DNA of 64,000 nt, from assembly GCF_027594545.1 (NCBI RefSeq), contig NZ_CP115160.1, positions 4,212,501 to 4,276,500 of the forward strand. Reading direction: 5' to 3'. Under the pieces are notes generated by a model that saw nothing but the letters and a program-made list of their open reading frames with translations, was not told the DNA's origin and ran no database searches. Shown here in pieces: positions 18,490 to 28,863 of the stretch. The DNA is from Algoriphagus sp. TR-M9 (GTDB lineage: Bacteria; Bacteroidota; Bacteroidia; Cytophagales; Cyclobacteriaceae). The first letter of the stretch is position 1, and every line of letters begins with the position of its first letter. The translations under genes and the position numbers were made by a program.

Positions 18490-19124
18490 TTTCTTTTGAT
18501 TATTAAATAAGTATTGCTTGAAATTCAGAAATCAGATCGCTCACTTAAGTAGCCGTCGAAGGTTCAAAAGCGACTAATCTGACTGATTCAAAAGTCCACG
18601 ATTACTGATCCAATATCAATCCCTAATTGTGGGGATATTTTATCACTATCAATCGAGCAGCCTCTATATTTTTACAATTTCCGTTTCATTTTACCAGCAC
18701 TTTTTCCCATTAAGAGAAAAAACCCAATCCCTCATTCAACAGATAGATGATGATTTAAACGTGAATCCTAGTTGATCTATTTTAAGTGACAACTCGCTGT
18801 CTCTCCACAACTATACACTTTTTCACAACCTACATTTTTCTAGGTTTAAGATTCAAAAAATCCAATTTATTATGCTGTTTTGAATTGAATTCTCTTCATA
18901 ATCCCTTATTTTCAGAGAAGTAAGTACTCATTAGAATTGTAATATTTTTAGTATGCATGCAAGTTTTACCAGATTCATTTTTCCCACATTTTACTAATCA
19001 GTCAAAATCCTTGTATGTCAATTTAAGATGTTATTGGAAGTTTTTCATTTCCATCCATAACCCGACTTAGGGTAATTATTAAATGATTAAAGTCTCCTTT
19101 TCCCTCCCATAAATTTTTAATTAG
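18490..19124. other. 635-bp intergenic region, no gene seen
   Basis: AT-rich DNA between two divergent genes. All frames are short and none looks coding. It must contain promoters for both flanking genes, but no element matches TAnnTTTG with a suitable upstream TTG convincingly. Unusual length for this compact window. Confidence 0.5.
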
Positions 19125-22100
19125 ATGAAGAATCTCATGATAAGCTCAATAGTTAGAACGATTACGATTTTTACACTTTCCTTTTTTGTCCTATGGCCAT
19201 TGACGTTAAATGCCCAAGAAATTCAGTTAGAAACAATCTCTATTTCCAATGGCCTGGCTTCCCCACAAGTCATGGACGTGATGCAAGACAGCTATGGGTT
19301 GATTTGGCTAGCCACAGGAAACGGGATCCAGCGCTACGATGGCTACACTTGGAAGACCTTTCGGAATACTATTGGCAATCCAAACACGCTTCAAAACAAT
19401 GTGACTTTTGACATCGAGGAGGATAAAAATCATGATCTGTGGATCGCAAATGATAAAGGAGTTACTAAGTATGATAGATCCGAGAACACATTTACCAATT
19501 ACGATTTTGAGCAAATTTTTGACTTAGCTCTAGGGTCAGGGAGGACATTCAATATACTGGCTGATTCTCAAGGTAGAATTTGGGCAACCACAGCGGCTAA
19601 AGAAATAGTTCTTTTTTCACCAGAAAAGAATACTTGGGAATTGGCTCCTTATGAACATTTAGAGAAAACCAATACGTCGCGCCTTGGTATTTCTTTTCCT
19701 ATAATTGAAGATGAAGATGGCGGGATTTGGGCTGGCTCATCCAGCTACGGGTTATTGCATTTCCCTAAAGGAGGACCAGGGTTTAAGCCGATTGAATTTG
19801 ATCAATTTGTTGACTTCAGCTCTACCATAAACGGTATTACCGGGCTGTATATTGATAAGGATGGAATTCTCTGGATCACAAGTAGATTAGGAATTCATAA
19901 GTATAATCTAGCTACCAAAGAGCTAAAAATGCTTGCTGAATACGATTATGCTTTGGATGATATCTATAGTTCGCTGAATTCCATCAAAGAGGATAGGGAT
20001 GGCAATATTTGGGTTTTAAATAATTTCAGAGGGGTATTAAAGTTTGAAGGGAATACTGATTCATTTCAGGAGGTGCTTATCCCAGGAAATAGAAAAATAA
20101 ATTCCGGCGGGTGGACTCACCGCTTTACACATATGCTGGTTGACTCCAGTGGGATCATCTGGTTTGGCTCACTAACTAATGGATTGTTCAAATACGATCC
20201 AATAAACAAACCATTTAAGTATTTTAGTAATCAACCGGAAGACCCAAACTCAATTAGCCCTGGAGGTGTTTTTGGACTTTATACCTCTAAAATCAACCCA
20301 GGTAAAGTGTTCATAGGAACACGTGGGCATGGCATTAATATTTTTGATAGTTCTGATAAGTCAATCACTAAGGTGAATTTTTCTTCTGCAAACGATATGT
20401 TCGGTGGGTCTTCCCGATCAATTTATGAGCAAAAAGACGGGACAATTTGGATAGGAACCTGGGGTGATGGCTTGATAAAAATGGATAAAGATTACAATGA
20501 AATCAAACGCTTCAAGAATGATCCAGATGATAATAATAGTCTGATCAATGATCAAGTTCGGGTAATCAGAGAGGACAGAAGCGGCAAGTTATGGATAGGC
20601 ACTAATGGAGGCTTAGATGTTTTTGATCCCAAAACAGAAACTTATACGGAAATAGTAAGCCAGTACGCCAAATCATATTCTGATGAGATCATTGCCAAGG
20701 TGAACACGTGGTTGGAAAATGATGAAGCCTTGGCCATCATAGATAATGTAACTGAAAACAAAGAGCTTACCCAGGAAGTAGAAATCACAGAAAAAGCTAC
20801 CTATTTTTTGGTGACAGTTGGCGAAGGAGATCTTACTAGCATGGCTGATTTTGGATGGCTAAGAAATCCTTCCGGGGAGACTATCGCTGGTATGGAGTTA
20901 TTTGGAGACAGTTTTTTCGCAGGTGGAAGTCCAAAGAATCGAATGCAAATCACTCAACTTGAGCTAACTCCGGGAACCTACTCTTTACGATATTCTTCCG
21001 ATGATAGCCACCATTACAACAGTTGGAACGCTCCAGAGCCAGAGTTTCTTCCACTTTATGGTATAGCCCTTTTCAAGCAGGAAAACCAGGCCGAAAGCCA
21101 GGCACAAGTGGTGAATATCAACGAACAAAATGCTGAAATAATCATTCAGGATCCAAACATCTCTGATATAGAAATAGGAAAAAAATACATCTGGATATCG
21201 AGCTTAAATGCCGGTCTGACTCAGATAGATCCTGAGACAAATTCCTTTAAATACTATACCAGTGACCCGCTGGATCCTGCCACATTAAGTAGCATACAAG
21301 TCAACGATGTATTCGAAGATGAAAATGGACTAGTTTGGATGGCTACCTATGGAGGTATCAATATCCTGGATCCCAACTCTGGAGAAATTTCCAGATATAC
21401 TGAAGAAGATGGATTACCCACCAACTTTTTGGAAACTATCCTTCCTGGAGAAAACGGCGAAATGTGGCTTTCGTCACGCAATGGTCTAATCCAAATGATC
21501 CGTAATGAATCTCTGCATAAAGTGACCTTTATCAATTACAATGAAGATGATGGAATTGGTGGTGATGTATTCATATCATTAGCTGCTGAAAAAACTCCGA
21601 ACGGTGATTTTTATTTTGGCGGAGATCATGGCCTGACAACATTTTCTACCATAGCCTCAAACAAAGTTCCGCCGTCTGTGATCATCTCCAATCTTTCTAT
21701 TTCCAATCGCTCAGTATATGATATGGCAGAAAATTCTCCGCTGGAAGAAGACCTTCTTTCTACCAATGCCATTATTCTTCGACACAATCAGAATGACCTA
21801 AGCTTCGAATTTGCTGCGCTTCATTACGCCAATCCCACCAAAAATCAGTACGCCCACATGATGGAAGGCTTGGATGAAGATTGGGTGTATGATAATAGAA
21901 ACTTTGCTTCTTATACCAATCTGGAACCTGGCACCTACACCTTTAAGGTCATTGCTTCCAACGCCTACGGAGTTTGGAATGAAGAAGGAACTTCTCTTTT
22001 ATTAACCATCCTTCCGCCCTGGTGGAAAACCTGGTGGGCATATACGCTTTACCTTCTTGCACTTGGACTGGTCATTTTTGTGGCCTATTCAGAACTGAAA

Positions 22101-22853
22101 AGAAGAATTAGAGTGAAGGAAAGAGCTCAAAGTTTGGAGCGGGAAGTGGCCCAATCCAAAGAAATCGAGAAAGCTTACACTAAATTGAAAGCTACCCAAT
22201 CGCAGCTGATCCAATCCGAAAAGATGGCTTCCCTCGGAGAACTTACTGCGGGTATCGCCCATGAGATTCAGAATCCGTTGAATTTTGTGAATAACTTCTC
22301 GGACGTCAGTGTCGAATTGATCGATGAGATGCAGGAGGAATTGGGTCAGGGTAACACGCAGTTGGCTATTGAGATTTCAAATGATCTGAAAGAAAATCTG
22401 ACTAAGATCAACCATCATGGGAAGCGAGCTGACTCAATCGTGAAAGGGATGCTGGAACACAGTCGTGTAAATTCACGAGATGTACAGCCTACTAACCTAA
22501 ATGCACTTGCAGATGAATTTCTGAGATTGAGCTACCATGGCTTACGAGCAAAAGATAAGACTTTTAATGCCGATTTCTCGACCGAGCTAGCACCTAACCT
22601 TCCAAAGGTAGATGTTGTCAGTCAGGATATTGGCAGAGTAATTTTGAACCTGATAAACAATGCCTTCTATGCCTGTGCTGAGCGTAGTCGAAGTGCAGTA
22701 GATGATAAAACCAAAGAGCTGAAAAGCAAGGATGGTGATCAGGGTGAATACAAGCCAAAAGTCGTCGTACGGTCTAGATTAGTGGACCTAGCTGGGAATA
22801 TGGGAGGAGTGGAAATAGCTGTAGAAGATAATGGCGGAGGAATTCCTAAATAA
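19125..22853 (+). CDS. Propeller-type sensor histidine kinase, truncated in its ATPase domain
   Basis: 1242 residues up to an in-frame TAA. Order: signal peptide (1-30), two-component-regulator propeller repeats (about 35-500 and 690-830; DSxGxIWxG-type motifs recur), an unrelated beta-rich insert (about 510-685), Y_Y_Y domain (about 900-965), transmembrane helix (about 975-995), coiled coil, HisKA with H1046 ([12 protein letters not shown]), and HATPase_c up to the DNGGGIPK G-box. The reading frame continues past TAA for 60 codons encoding the missing G-loop ([10 protein letters not shown]), so the stop severs the nucleotide-binding lid. Either a recent nonsense mutation, readthrough or a sequencing error. 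Unlike hybrid HTCS proteins it has no receiver or AraC domain. Confidence 0.85.
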   Translation: MKNLMISSIVRTITIFTLSFFVLWPLTLNAQEIQLETISISNGLASPQVMDVMQDSYGLIWLATGNGIQRYDGYTWKTFRNTIGNPNTLQNNVTFDIEEDKNHDLWIANDKGVTKYDRSENTFTNYDFEQIFDLALGSGRTFNILADSQGRIWATTAAKEIVLFSPEKNTWELAPYEHLEKTNTSRLGISFPIIEDEDGGIWAGSSSYGLLHFPKGGPGFKPIEFDQFVDFSSTINGITGLYIDKDGILWITSRLGIHKYNLATKELKMLAEYDYALDDIYSSLNSIKEDRDGNIWVLNNFRGVLKFEGNTDSFQEVLIPGNRKINSGGWTHRFTHMLVDSSGIIWFGSLTNGLFKYDPINKPFKYFSNQPEDPNSISPGGVFGLYTSKINPGKVFIGTRGHGINIFDSSDKSITKVNFSSANDMFGGSSRSIYEQKDGTIWIGTWGDGLIKMDKDYNEIKRFKNDPDDNNSLINDQVRVIREDRSGKLWIGTNGGLDVFDPKTETYTEIVSQYAKSYSDEIIAKVNTWLENDEALAIIDNVTENKELTQEVEITEKATYFLVTVGEGDLTSMADFGWLRNPSGETIAGMELFGDSFFAGGSPKNRMQITQLELTPGTYSLRYSSDDSHHYNSWNAPEPEFLPLYGIALFKQENQAESQAQVVNINEQNAEIIIQDPNISDIEIGKKYIWISSLNAGLTQIDPETNSFKYYTSDPLDPATLSSIQVNDVFEDENGLVWMATYGGINILDPNSGEISRYTEEDGLPTNFLETILPGENGEMWLSSRNGLIQMIRNESLHKVTFINYNEDDGIGGDVFISLAAEKTPNGDFYFGGDHGLTTFSTIASNKVPPSVIISNLSISNRSVYDMAENSPLEEDLLSTNAIILRHNQNDLSFEFAALHYANPTKNQYAHMMEGLDEDWVYDNRNFASYTNLEPGTYTFKVIASNAYGVWNEEGTSLLLTILPPWWKTWWAYTLYLLALGLVIFVAYSELKRRIRVKERAQSLEREVAQSKEIEKAYTKLKATQSQLIQSEKMASLGELTAGIAHEIQNPLNFVNNFSDVSVELIDEMQEELGQGNTQLAIEISNDLKENLTKINHHGKRADSIVKGMLEHSRVNSRDVQPTNLNALADEFLRLSYHGLRAKDKTFNADFSTELAPNLPKVDVVSQDIGRVILNLINNAFYACAERSRSAVDDKTKELKSKDGDQGEYKPKVVVRSRLVDLAGNMGGVEIAVEDNGGGIPK
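22675..22700. repeat. REP-like palindrome read in frame inside the kinase
   Basis: The core TGAGCGTAGTCGAAGT resembles a palindromic repeat widespread in intergenic DNA of Bacteroidota. Here it is translated (CAERSRSAV) in the loop after the N-box NLINNAFYA of HATPase_c without breaking the frame. Confidence 0.55.
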
Positions 22854-23036
22854 ATCAAGTACAAGATTTTCCAGCCTTTCTTTACTACCAAACCTACAGG
22901 GAGTGGCACTGGCCTTGGGCTATCTCTCAGCTACGATATTATCAAGGCCCACGGTGGTGACCTACGGGTAAAAAGTGTGGAAGGTGAAGGCACAGAAATG
23001 ATCATCTTTTTACCGATCAAAAACCAATTAATATGA
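22854..23036 (+). pseudogene. Severed C-terminus of the propeller sensor kinase
   Basis: Sixty codons in the same frame as the preceding kinase, immediately after its TAA, ending at TGA 23034-23036. They encode [16 protein letters not shown], then [18 protein letters not shown] and a terminal [12 protein letters not shown], which are the G1/G2 boxes and last strand of HATPase_c. There is no plausible independent start. Only readthrough of the TAA would give a full 1303-residue kinase. Confidence 0.85.
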
Positions 23037-23495
23037 AATCTAGCCTGCCAGACAGGGATGTCGAAATATACAAACAACTAGATCTTGACCCAGCTTTATC
23101 AAAGGTAGGTGTGGTGGCCTCAGTTATCGGGCGAATAATTTTGACACTGGTGAACAATACTTTTTATGCAAGAAGCAGAAAAGACCTGGAAGGTTATGAA
23201 AACCTTCCAGGTCTCAGTCCCCTTGTCATCGTCAGTACAAAAAACTTCGGCGATATAATTCAGACCCCCGTCCAAGATAACGGCTCTGGCATCTCAAACT
23301 CCATCAAAGACAAGATCTTCCAGCCTTTCTTCACCACCAAGCCGACAGGTCAAGGAACAGGTCTGGGCTTGAGTTTGAGCTATGCTATTGTGAAAGCACT
23401 TGGCGGAGTTTCGTATCAAAAGTACGGTTGGTGAAGGAACAGAAAAGGTCATCTTATTACAAATAGTGGACTATCCGCCTAACAAAAAATCATAG
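23033..23495 (+). pseudogene. Frameshifted remnant of a second histidine-kinase ATPase domain
   Basis: An ATG at 23033, overlapping the preceding TGA as ATGA, opens 133 codons resembling the last part of the upstream kinase: GRIILTLVNNTFYA (N-box), QDNGSGI (G1) and [20 protein letters not shown]. It lacks a sensor, transmembrane helix and H-box. At about 23405 the frame is lost: GGCGGA is followed by TTTCGTATCAAA in another frame, which continues EGTEKVILL to TAG 23493-23495. A two-base loss would explain it. Probably the leftover of a tandem duplication or of a deleted second kinase. Non-functional as a kinase. Confidence 0.82.
23182..23214. repeat. Perfect 14-bp palindrome within the kinase remnant
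   Basis: AGACCTGGAAGGTT (23182-23195) and AACCTTCCAGGTCT (23201-23214) flank a 5-base loop. The sequence is read as KDLEGYENLPGLS and lies at the position equivalent to the other palindrome at 22675-22700 in the upstream kinase. Confidence 0.85.
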
Positions 23496-23594
23496 CTTTC
23501 ATTTACTTCCAAGTGCCTTTTTTAACTAGCTATACAGGAATTCCAGGTAATCCTTGCCATTTTTACTATCGAACCTCCTAAATCAAATCTCTTA

Positions 23595-24419
23595 ATGAAC
23601 AGTAAAAACTCTTCCTTTCTAGTTTTTACATTTTTCTGCCTAATAGCTTTTAATTCCTTCGCAAGTGTGGACACAGTGGCAACTTTTAGCCCATCCATGC
23701 AAAAAGAGATAAAAGCGGTGGTGATCACCCCAAAGGATTATGATGAATCCAAAGATTACCCAGTCGTCTGTTTACTTCACGGGTATTCAGGAAACTACTC
23801 CGACTGGATCGCGAAAGCCCCTCAATTAGAGTCCTATGCAGATCAATATGACATGATCATCGTAAATCCCGACGGAAACTTTGGCAGCTGGTATTGGGAC
23901 AGCCCAGAAGTGGAAAGCTCCAAATACGAAACTTATGTAGGAAAAGAATTGGTAGAGTTTTTAGGCCAAAAATATAGCACCGTAAAAAGTCGTGATGGAC
24001 GAGCTATCATTGGCTTGAGCATGGGCGGACATGGGGCTTTGTTTCTGGCTTTTCGGCATCAGGACACCTTTGGCGCAGCGGGAAGCTTAAGCGGAGGCGT
24101 TGATATTGGGCCGTTTCCAGAAAACTGGGAAATGAAAAAACACCTTGGCACCAAAAGAGAAAATCCTGAGCGCTGGGAAGAATATTCTGTGATGTGCCAA
24201 ATCAATCGTCTGATTCCAAATAAGTTGAAGCTAATCATTAGCTGTGGTACAGAAAATTTCTTCTACGAAGTGAATGTGAGACTCCACGAAAAACTGGCTT
24301 ACAATAATATTCCTCATACCTTCATTACTGGCCCAGGAGGCCATACCTGGGACTATTGGAGAGATGCTGTTCCTTATCAGCTGCTGTTTTTCCACAATTA
24401 TTTTGCAAGCGCCAACTAA
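23595..24419 (+). CDS. Secreted esterase, alpha/beta hydrolase (esterase D / CE1-like)
   Basis: 274 residues, Sec signal to about FASVD (residue 25). Alpha/beta hydrolase features: oxyanion segment VCLLHGYSGN, nucleophile elbow IIGLSMGGHGA (Ser), and a His in GPGGHTWDYW near the C-terminus; the usual acid lies in the ISCGTENFFYEVN segment. The family includes S-formylglutathione hydrolases, tributyrin esterases and feruloyl or acetyl-xylan esterases; export and the glycan-degrading surroundings favour carbohydrate de-esterification, which is inference. It stands alone between the kinase remnant and the M28 peptidase. Confidence 0.82.
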   Translation: MNSKNSSFLVFTFFCLIAFNSFASVDTVATFSPSMQKEIKAVVITPKDYDESKDYPVVCLLHGYSGNYSDWIAKAPQLESYADQYDMIIVNPDGNFGSWYWDSPEVESSKYETYVGKELVEFLGQKYSTVKSRDGRAIIGLSMGGHGALFLAFRHQDTFGAAGSLSGGVDIGPFPENWEMKKHLGTKRENPERWEEYSVMCQINRLIPNKLKLIISCGTENFFYEVNVRLHEKLAYNNIPHTFITGPGGHTWDYWRDAVPYQLLFFHNYFASAN

Positions 24420-24551
24420 TACCTCTTTGTTTCACTCAGAGCTATTGGTTTTCCAAAAAAGCAAGAAGTCAATAGATTCGGTCAAAAATCCACCAACGGC
24501 GCGGATTTGAACATAGCAAAGCATAATTTTAACCATTAAAACAACTCAAAT

Positions 24552-26093
24552 ATGAAAAAGAGATACCTATTAGGCGTGGGTCTGATGTTGCTTTTGGGCA
24601 CACAGGTTCAGGCACAAGATGAAGTCATTGACAAAATCATTGCAGAGGAAACTGAAAATTCCCAGCTCAAGCAGCTCGGCCATGAGTTATTGGATGGGAT
24701 AGGTCCTAGATTGGTGGGAACTCCTCAAATGCAGAAAGCTCATGATTGGGCAGTAGAAAAATTTGAAAGCTGGGGCATAGAAGCCCGTAATGAGCAGTGG
24801 GGCGAATGGAAATCCTGGGAACGGGGAATTACCCATATAGACATGGTAGCTCCATGGACCAAGTCACTTTCTGGGCAGCAGCTAGCCTGGAGCCCCGCTT
24901 CTCCAGAAGGAGGCGCTCAGGGTGAGGTGGTAGTATTGCCGGAAGTAGCAGATCAAGCAGCATTTGAAGCTTGGCTACCTTCTGTAAAAGGAAAATACGT
25001 AATGATCTCAGCTCCTCAGGTAACCGGTCGTCCGGATTACAACTGGGAGGAATTCGCCACAGAGGAGTCTTTCGAAAAAATGAAGGAAGAGCGCAGCGAA
25101 TCCAATAGAGCCTGGAATGAAAGATTGAGAAATACCGGGAAAGGAAGAAGAGAATTGCCAGCAGCACTGGAAGAAGCCGGAGCTTTGGGCATAATTACCT
25201 CGTACTGGTCGCAAGGATTCGGAGCCAACAAAATTTTCTCCGCATATACCAGTGAAGTTCCTACTGTAGACCTTTCATTAGAAGACTATGGTTTGCTTTT
25301 CAGATTAGCTGAAGGTGGTGAGAAACCTGTTATCAACCTAAACGCTCAGTCTAAAGACCTAGGCGTAGCACCTACTTTCAATACCATTGCCGAAATCAAA
25401 GGTACCGAAAAACCTGACGAGTATGTGTTGCTATCAGCACACTTTGACTCTTGGGATGGCGGTACAGGTGCTACCGACAACGGTACCGGTAGTATCATGA
25501 TGATGGAAGTAATGCGCGTACTGAAAAAAGTGTATCCTAATCCCAAAAGAACCATCCTAGTAGGGCTTTGGGGATCTGAAGAGCAAGGGCTGAATGGTTC
25601 TAGAGCTTTTGTGGAAGATCATCCAGAAATGATGGAAAAAATCCAGGCGCTTTTCAATCAGGATAATGGAACCGGCCGTGTGGTAAATCTATCAGGTCAG
25701 GGCTTTGTGGATAGCTATGAATATCTGGGCAGATGGCTTTCTAAAGTACCAAGAGAGATTACCAGAGAGATTGAAACCAACTTCCCGGGTAACCCAGGTG
25801 GTGGCGGATCTGACTACGCTTCTTTTGTAGCGGCGGGAGTACCAGCTTTTTCGCTTAGCTCCTTGAACTGGTCTTATTTTAATTACACTTGGCACACCAA
25901 CCTGGACACCTATGACAAGATCATCTTTGATGATGTGCAAAGCAACGTCATCTTGGCTGCAATCATGGTGTATATGGCTAGTGAAGAAGAGAACATGGTA
26001 TCTAGAGAAGTGCGTGTTCCGATCGGAAGAAATGGCGAGCCTACAGACTGGCCGGCGATGCGTTCACCTACCAGAAAGGGTGGTCTGGACTAA
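24552..26093 (+). CDS. M28-family zinc peptidase, secreted
   Basis: 513 residues with a Sec signal ending VQAQD (about residue 22). A PA-like insert lies at about 110-255. The M28 metal ligands are visible in order: HFDSWDGG (His, Asp), GATDNGTGS (bridging Asp), WGSEEQGLNGS (catalytic Glu and metal Glu), a later QDNGTGR and WHTNLDTYD (His). Family members are co-catalytic zinc aminopeptidases or carboxypeptidases; the specificity is unknown. The ATG is preceded by a leader nearly repeated at 14606-14637. A strong terminator follows at 26122, so the gene is monocistronic. Confidence 0.9.
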   Translation: MKKRYLLGVGLMLLLGTQVQAQDEVIDKIIAEETENSQLKQLGHELLDGIGPRLVGTPQMQKAHDWAVEKFESWGIEARNEQWGEWKSWERGITHIDMVAPWTKSLSGQQLAWSPASPEGGAQGEVVVLPEVADQAAFEAWLPSVKGKYVMISAPQVTGRPDYNWEEFATEESFEKMKEERSESNRAWNERLRNTGKGRRELPAALEEAGALGIITSYWSQGFGANKIFSAYTSEVPTVDLSLEDYGLLFRLAEGGEKPVINLNAQSKDLGVAPTFNTIAEIKGTEKPDEYVLLSAHFDSWDGGTGATDNGTGSIMMMEVMRVLKKVYPNPKRTILVGLWGSEEQGLNGSRAFVEDHPEMMEKIQALFNQDNGTGRVVNLSGQGFVDSYEYLGRWLSKVPREITREIETNFPGNPGGGGSDYASFVAAGVPAFSLSSLNWSYFNYTWHTNLDTYDKIIFDDVQSNVILAAIMVYMASEEENMVSREVRVPIGRNGEPTDWPAMRSPTRKGGLD

Positions 26094-26121
26094 GTCAACA
26101 ATACCTCTAGCTATATTATTA

Positions 26122-26150
26122 ATGTCACGGAATTCCGTGGCATTTTTTTT
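26122..26150 (+). terminator. Rho-independent terminator after the M28 gene
   Basis: ATGTCACGG (26122-26130), loop AATT, CCGTGGCAT (26135-26143), then a run of Ts to 26150, 28 bases after the peptidase stop. Confidence 0.9.
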
Positions 26151-26235
26151 CCTAGTGATAGTACACCTACTTAAAAATTGTGATTAGCGCAAGCCGAATT
26201 CCTTTTGTAAATTCCTGCCTTATTTATACCTCACT

Positions 26236-27321
26236 ATGAAAAGTTTTCGTCCTTTCCTGCTGCTTTTACTTATGGGAGTTCTTAATCCTCTTTTTGCGCA
26301 GCAAAGGGTCCTGAAAAAAGCACTGAAAAGAACGGATGCCAATGGCTTTTCCGGAGTGGTACTTACCGCCAACAAGGGGAAAATTCTAGTGGAGGAAGCC
26401 ATAGGCTTGCGCTCCTATGAGGAATCTGTCCCACTGGAAACCACTGATATTTTTGAATTGGCATCTCTTTCTAAGCAGTTCACCGCTATGATGGTGATGA
26501 TTTGCAAAGAAAAGGGCTTGCTGCAGTTTGATGATATGGCAGAAAACTATGTGGCAATTCCCTACAAAGGGATCAGCATACGGAACCTACTGACCCACAC
26601 CAGTGGATTGCCGGATTATCAGGCGATTATGGATGAGTACTGGGACAAAAGCCAAGTAGCTGGAAACCCTGAAATATTGGAATACTTGAGAAAGTATGCG
26701 CCCCCCAAATCCTTTGAACCCGGTGAAAAATATGAATACAGCAATACTGGCTACGTGATTTTGGCAAGTATTGTGGAAAAAGTCACCGGTGAGGACTTTG
26801 TGAAGCTCAGTAAGGAATGGATTTTTGAGCCATTGGAAATGCAAAACACAGCTATAAGGTCTTTAGAAGAAAAAGCTAATGTGGAAAACTTTGCCGCAGG
26901 CCATCTGAAAAATAAGCAAGGACAATATGTAAATGCCAATACTTTCCACTCTTCAGATTATACCGTCTGGCTGGGAAATCGCAAAGGACCAGGCCGGGTA
27001 AGCAGTAGCGCTGAGGATCTCCTGAAATGGGACCAGGCTCTTTATACAGACAAACTGGTCTCGCAAAAAACCCTCACTGAGGCTTTCACCCCTTTTGAAT
27101 TGAATAATGGAACCTTAAGCTACTATGGATTTGGATGGGAAATCAAGATACAAAGTCCATTTGGCAAGGTAGTCATGCATACGGGTAGCAATCCGGGCTA
27201 CAGCACCATCATTGCCAGATATATTGAGGAAAATAAAACCGTCATAGTCTTGAATAATAACGCTCACCCAGACATGATGAAAGTGGTAGAATCAGCAAAT
27301 CTTTCTTTTGGGAAGAAATAA
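26236..27321 (+). CDS. Beta-lactamase-family serine hydrolase (class C / esterase type)
   Basis: 361 residues with a signal peptide ending LFAQQ (residue 23). Serine-hydrolase motifs: SLSKQF (SxxK nucleophile and general base), YSNTGY (YxN) and a C-terminal HTGSNPGY replacing KTG. The family (PF00144) includes penicillin-binding proteins, D-aminopeptidases and esterases; nothing here identifies a true beta-lactamase. Periplasmic. It lies downstream of a terminator and converges with the sulfatase, with only 19 bases between the stop codons. Confidence 0.88.
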   Translation: MKSFRPFLLLLLMGVLNPLFAQQRVLKKALKRTDANGFSGVVLTANKGKILVEEAIGLRSYEESVPLETTDIFELASLSKQFTAMMVMICKEKGLLQFDDMAENYVAIPYKGISIRNLLTHTSGLPDYQAIMDEYWDKSQVAGNPEILEYLRKYAPPKSFEPGEKYEYSNTGYVILASIVEKVTGEDFVKLSKEWIFEPLEMQNTAIRSLEEKANVENFAAGHLKNKQGQYVNANTFHSSDYTVWLGNRKGPGRVSSSAEDLLKWDQALYTDKLVSQKTLTEAFTPFELNNGTLSYYGFGWEIKIQSPFGKVVMHTGSNPGYSTIIARYIEENKTVIVLNNNAHPDMMKVVESANLSFGKK

Positions 27322-27340
27322 GGGGTGGATAGCCGGAAAA

Positions 27341-28861
27341 TCAATCCCCCAAAGCTGGCATTCTGAAAGTACTTACCTCGGGCGCTTCATGTTCCTTGGC
27401 CATGATTTCTTCGAATTCTTTAATCAAGTCAGGATGCTCAGCCGCTAGGTTATTTTGCTCCAAAATATCATTTGAAAGGTCATAAAGCTCAATTTCCAAG
27501 TTGTTTTCCTTTTTAATATTCTGCCTGACTGCTTTCCATTTCCCCATTCGTACGGCCTGCTGCCCACCCGTTTCGGGAAACTCCCAATACAGGTAATCGT
27601 GTTTTTCCTGAGCTTCTCCCATCAGCTCAGGCAGAAAGCTTTTCCCATCCAACTCCTCAGGAACCGGCATTCCTACCAACTCCGCAAGCGTGGGGAAAAT
27701 ATCATAGAACACAGAAATATGATCTGAAGTGCTTTGCGTGATTTTACCAGGCCAGCTGACCAGCATAGGAACTCTGATCCCTCCTTCATAAAGAAAGCCT
27801 TTAGTTCTTCCAAACCCATTGGCAAACGGCGTGGAACTCTCAAAGTACTCGGAATCTACTCCTCCGGCATAGGTAGGCCCATTATCGCTGGTCACGATGA
27901 TAATAGTATTTTCCTCTAATCCCAGCTCTTTTACCCTTGCTCTGACCTCTCCGATCTGCTGATCCAGTTTACTGATCATGGCCGCATAGGTGGCATTTGG
28001 ATATTGGTTTGGAAAATAGCCCTTACTCCCATCATAGGGCTCTTCAGTGCCAAACTCAGCGATGTAGCTCTCTCTATCCTCGCTAGGAATCTGAAGCGGA
28101 ACATGGGGAAGTGGGGAAGCATAATACAAGAAAAACGGTTCATCCTTGTTTTCCTGAATGAAAGACAAGGCCTTTTCATGCATCAAGTCCGGAGCATAAT
28201 CCTTTTGCTCATATTTGGCATAGCTGGCCGGATCATTAGGATCAGCCCCTGGTTCTAGTTTAGTAGCTGGCACCACCAATTCATTGTCCAGCAAAATCTT
28301 CTCTTCGTTTTCCCAAAGGTGATTAGGGTAGAGATTATGTGCCTGACGCTGGCAATTGTATCCGTAGAAATAGTCAAAACCCAGATTGGTAGGGATTCCT
28401 TCTGTCATAGGCCCTCCCAGTCCCCACTTGCCAACTATACCCGTTTTGTAACCAGCTTTTTGCAGCATTTTACTGAGCGTTTCTGTATTCGCCGGAATGT
28501 TACGCTGCCCTTCCAGATTGGGGTCAGCTGCTGCTTTGGCGTAATCCCAGACATCGCCCCGCTCTTTCATGGCATCATTTCCCCTAATGTAAGCATGCCC
28601 CATATGCTTGCCAGTAAGTAAAACACACCTTGCTGGAGCGCAGACAGGAGCTCCCGAATAATGATTGGTGAATACCATGCCCGTTTCTGAAAGGGCATCA
28701 ATATTTGGGGTTTTGATCTTTTTCTGACCTTGATATCCCACCTCGCCATAGCCTAGATCATCTGCTAAAATTAATATAACATTGGGGCTTTGAACCTCAG
28801 GCTCCTTAGTATCACATGCGATGCAAATACCGCAAATAACAAGCAAAAGTAAATTTTTCAT
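27341..28861 (-). CDS. Sulfatase, lipoprotein
   Basis: 506 residues; lipoprotein signal with Cys16 (GICIAC). Metal site ILADDLGYGEVG; formylglycine motif PVCAPARCVLLTGKH with C74, followed by the GND segment of arylsulfatase-type S1 enzymes; VGKWGLGG and VTSDNGPT further on. It cleaves carbohydrate or aryl sulfate esters and needs an enzyme for Cys modification that this window does not encode. The start lies 2 bases from the stop of the NR-kinase-like gene upstream, so it is the last gene of a pnuC-kinase-sulfatase unit, an unexpected partnership. Confidence 0.9.
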   Translation of the reverse strand: MKNLLLLVICGICIACDTKEPEVQSPNVILILADDLGYGEVGYQGQKKIKTPNIDALSETGMVFTNHYSGAPVCAPARCVLLTGKHMGHAYIRGNDAMKERGDVWDYAKAAADPNLEGQRNIPANTETLSKMLQKAGYKTGIVGKWGLGGPMTEGIPTNLGFDYFYGYNCQRQAHNLYPNHLWENEEKILLDNELVVPATKLEPGADPNDPASYAKYEQKDYAPDLMHEKALSFIQENKDEPFFLYYASPLPHVPLQIPSEDRESYIAEFGTEEPYDGSKGYFPNQYPNATYAAMISKLDQQIGEVRARVKELGLEENTIIIVTSDNGPTYAGGVDSEYFESSTPFANGFGRTKGFLYEGGIRVPMLVSWPGKITQSTSDHISVFYDIFPTLAELVGMPVPEELDGKSFLPELMGEAQEKHDYLYWEFPETGGQQAVRMGKWKAVRQNIKKENNLEIELYDLSNDILEQNNLAAEHPDLIKEFEEIMAKEHEAPEVSTFRMPALGD

Positions 28862-28863
28862 TT

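Noticed and set aside
27321..27352. Possible terminator between the serine hydrolase and sulfatase genes
   Set aside because: GGGG and CCCC segments pair only loosely with mismatches and there is no T-run.
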